A stretch of 22,373 bases of DNA from assembly GCA_024275955.1 (NCBI GenBank), contig JAJRYD010000043.1:1-22373 (forward strand), written 5' to 3'. The stretch comes from Nitrospirota bacterium (GTDB taxonomy: Bacteria > Nitrospinota_A > UBA7883 > JACRGQ01). This document shows, one piece after another, positions 22,264 through 22,373 of the stretch. The position numbers and the translations under genes are program-made. The first letter of the stretch is position 1; each line of letters starts with the position of its first letter. Below the pieces are notes generated by a model. The model was not told the origin of the DNA. It did no database searches and worked only from the letters and a program-made list of their open reading frames with translations.

Positions 22264-22373
22264 TATCAGGGGTCAGGGCTTGAAGAGCCTCAATTGACCG
22301 GCTTCGCTCCGCTCCTTCTTCCCTTGCCCTGCAACATATTTCAAAATTATATCTCGACTGCCGCCCTCTCCTA

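Overview
The window looks like a chromosomal piece of a Gram-negative bacterium. The evidence is an outer-membrane beta-barrel protein with a signal peptide (DUF481), lysine/peptidoglycan synthesis through LL-diaminopimelate aminotransferase (DapL), and short GTCATTGC-type intergenic repeats of a kind I associate with deltaproteobacterial, Nitrospina-like and similar genomes. The taxon cannot be fixed from the sequence alone. Core genes have moderate GC, while the Fic gene, the DUF5677-like gene and the flanking repeats are visibly richer in A+T.

Layout. 1-674: mobile-element debris, an IS630-type transposase fragment split by a 130-bp non-autonomous element, then a 36-residue single-membrane-span ORF. 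734-6055, minus strand: a Fic-family AMP-transferase, then tlyA, der and a membrane sensor histidine kinase whose start overlaps the der stop by 4 bp. 6056-6379: an A+T-rich region crowded with TACTAA/TTAGTA palindromes upstream of fic. 6380-10717, plus strand: a tight operon of a membrane GT39/ArnT-like glycosyltransferase, aroK, aroC, maf and coaE. 10721-12201, minus strand: a DUF481 outer-membrane protein followed 2 bp later by a class I glutamine amidotransferase. 12202-12842: a 641-bp divergent intergenic region with a second copy of the 130-bp element. 12843-16233, plus strand: dapL, folK, a deoxynucleoside kinase and panB. 16402-21482, plus strand: an accessory block with a TerB-like protein, a palindrome-rich control region, two tiny membrane peptides, a 934-residue WD40-caspase-like protein, a frameshifted DUF5677-like gene and a YkvA/DUF1232 membrane protein. 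21508-22373: repeats and a decayed type IV coupling protein (VirD4/TraG) gene on the minus strand.

How the parts fit. The two housekeeping blocks cover shikimate to chorismate, CoA (panB, coaE), folate (folK), DAP/lysine, nucleotide salvage and clean-up (dNK, maf), and ribosome maturation (der, tlyA). The accessory block is the part most likely to hold something undescribed. Its central protein has the architecture of bacterial WD40-caspases, but the catalytic His of the SGHG motif is Leu (residue 781) while the Cys (830) is kept. Two membrane microproteins sit upstream behind a phased set of repeats. Several genes here (transposase, DUF5677-like, coupling protein) carry clear, reconstructible breaks.
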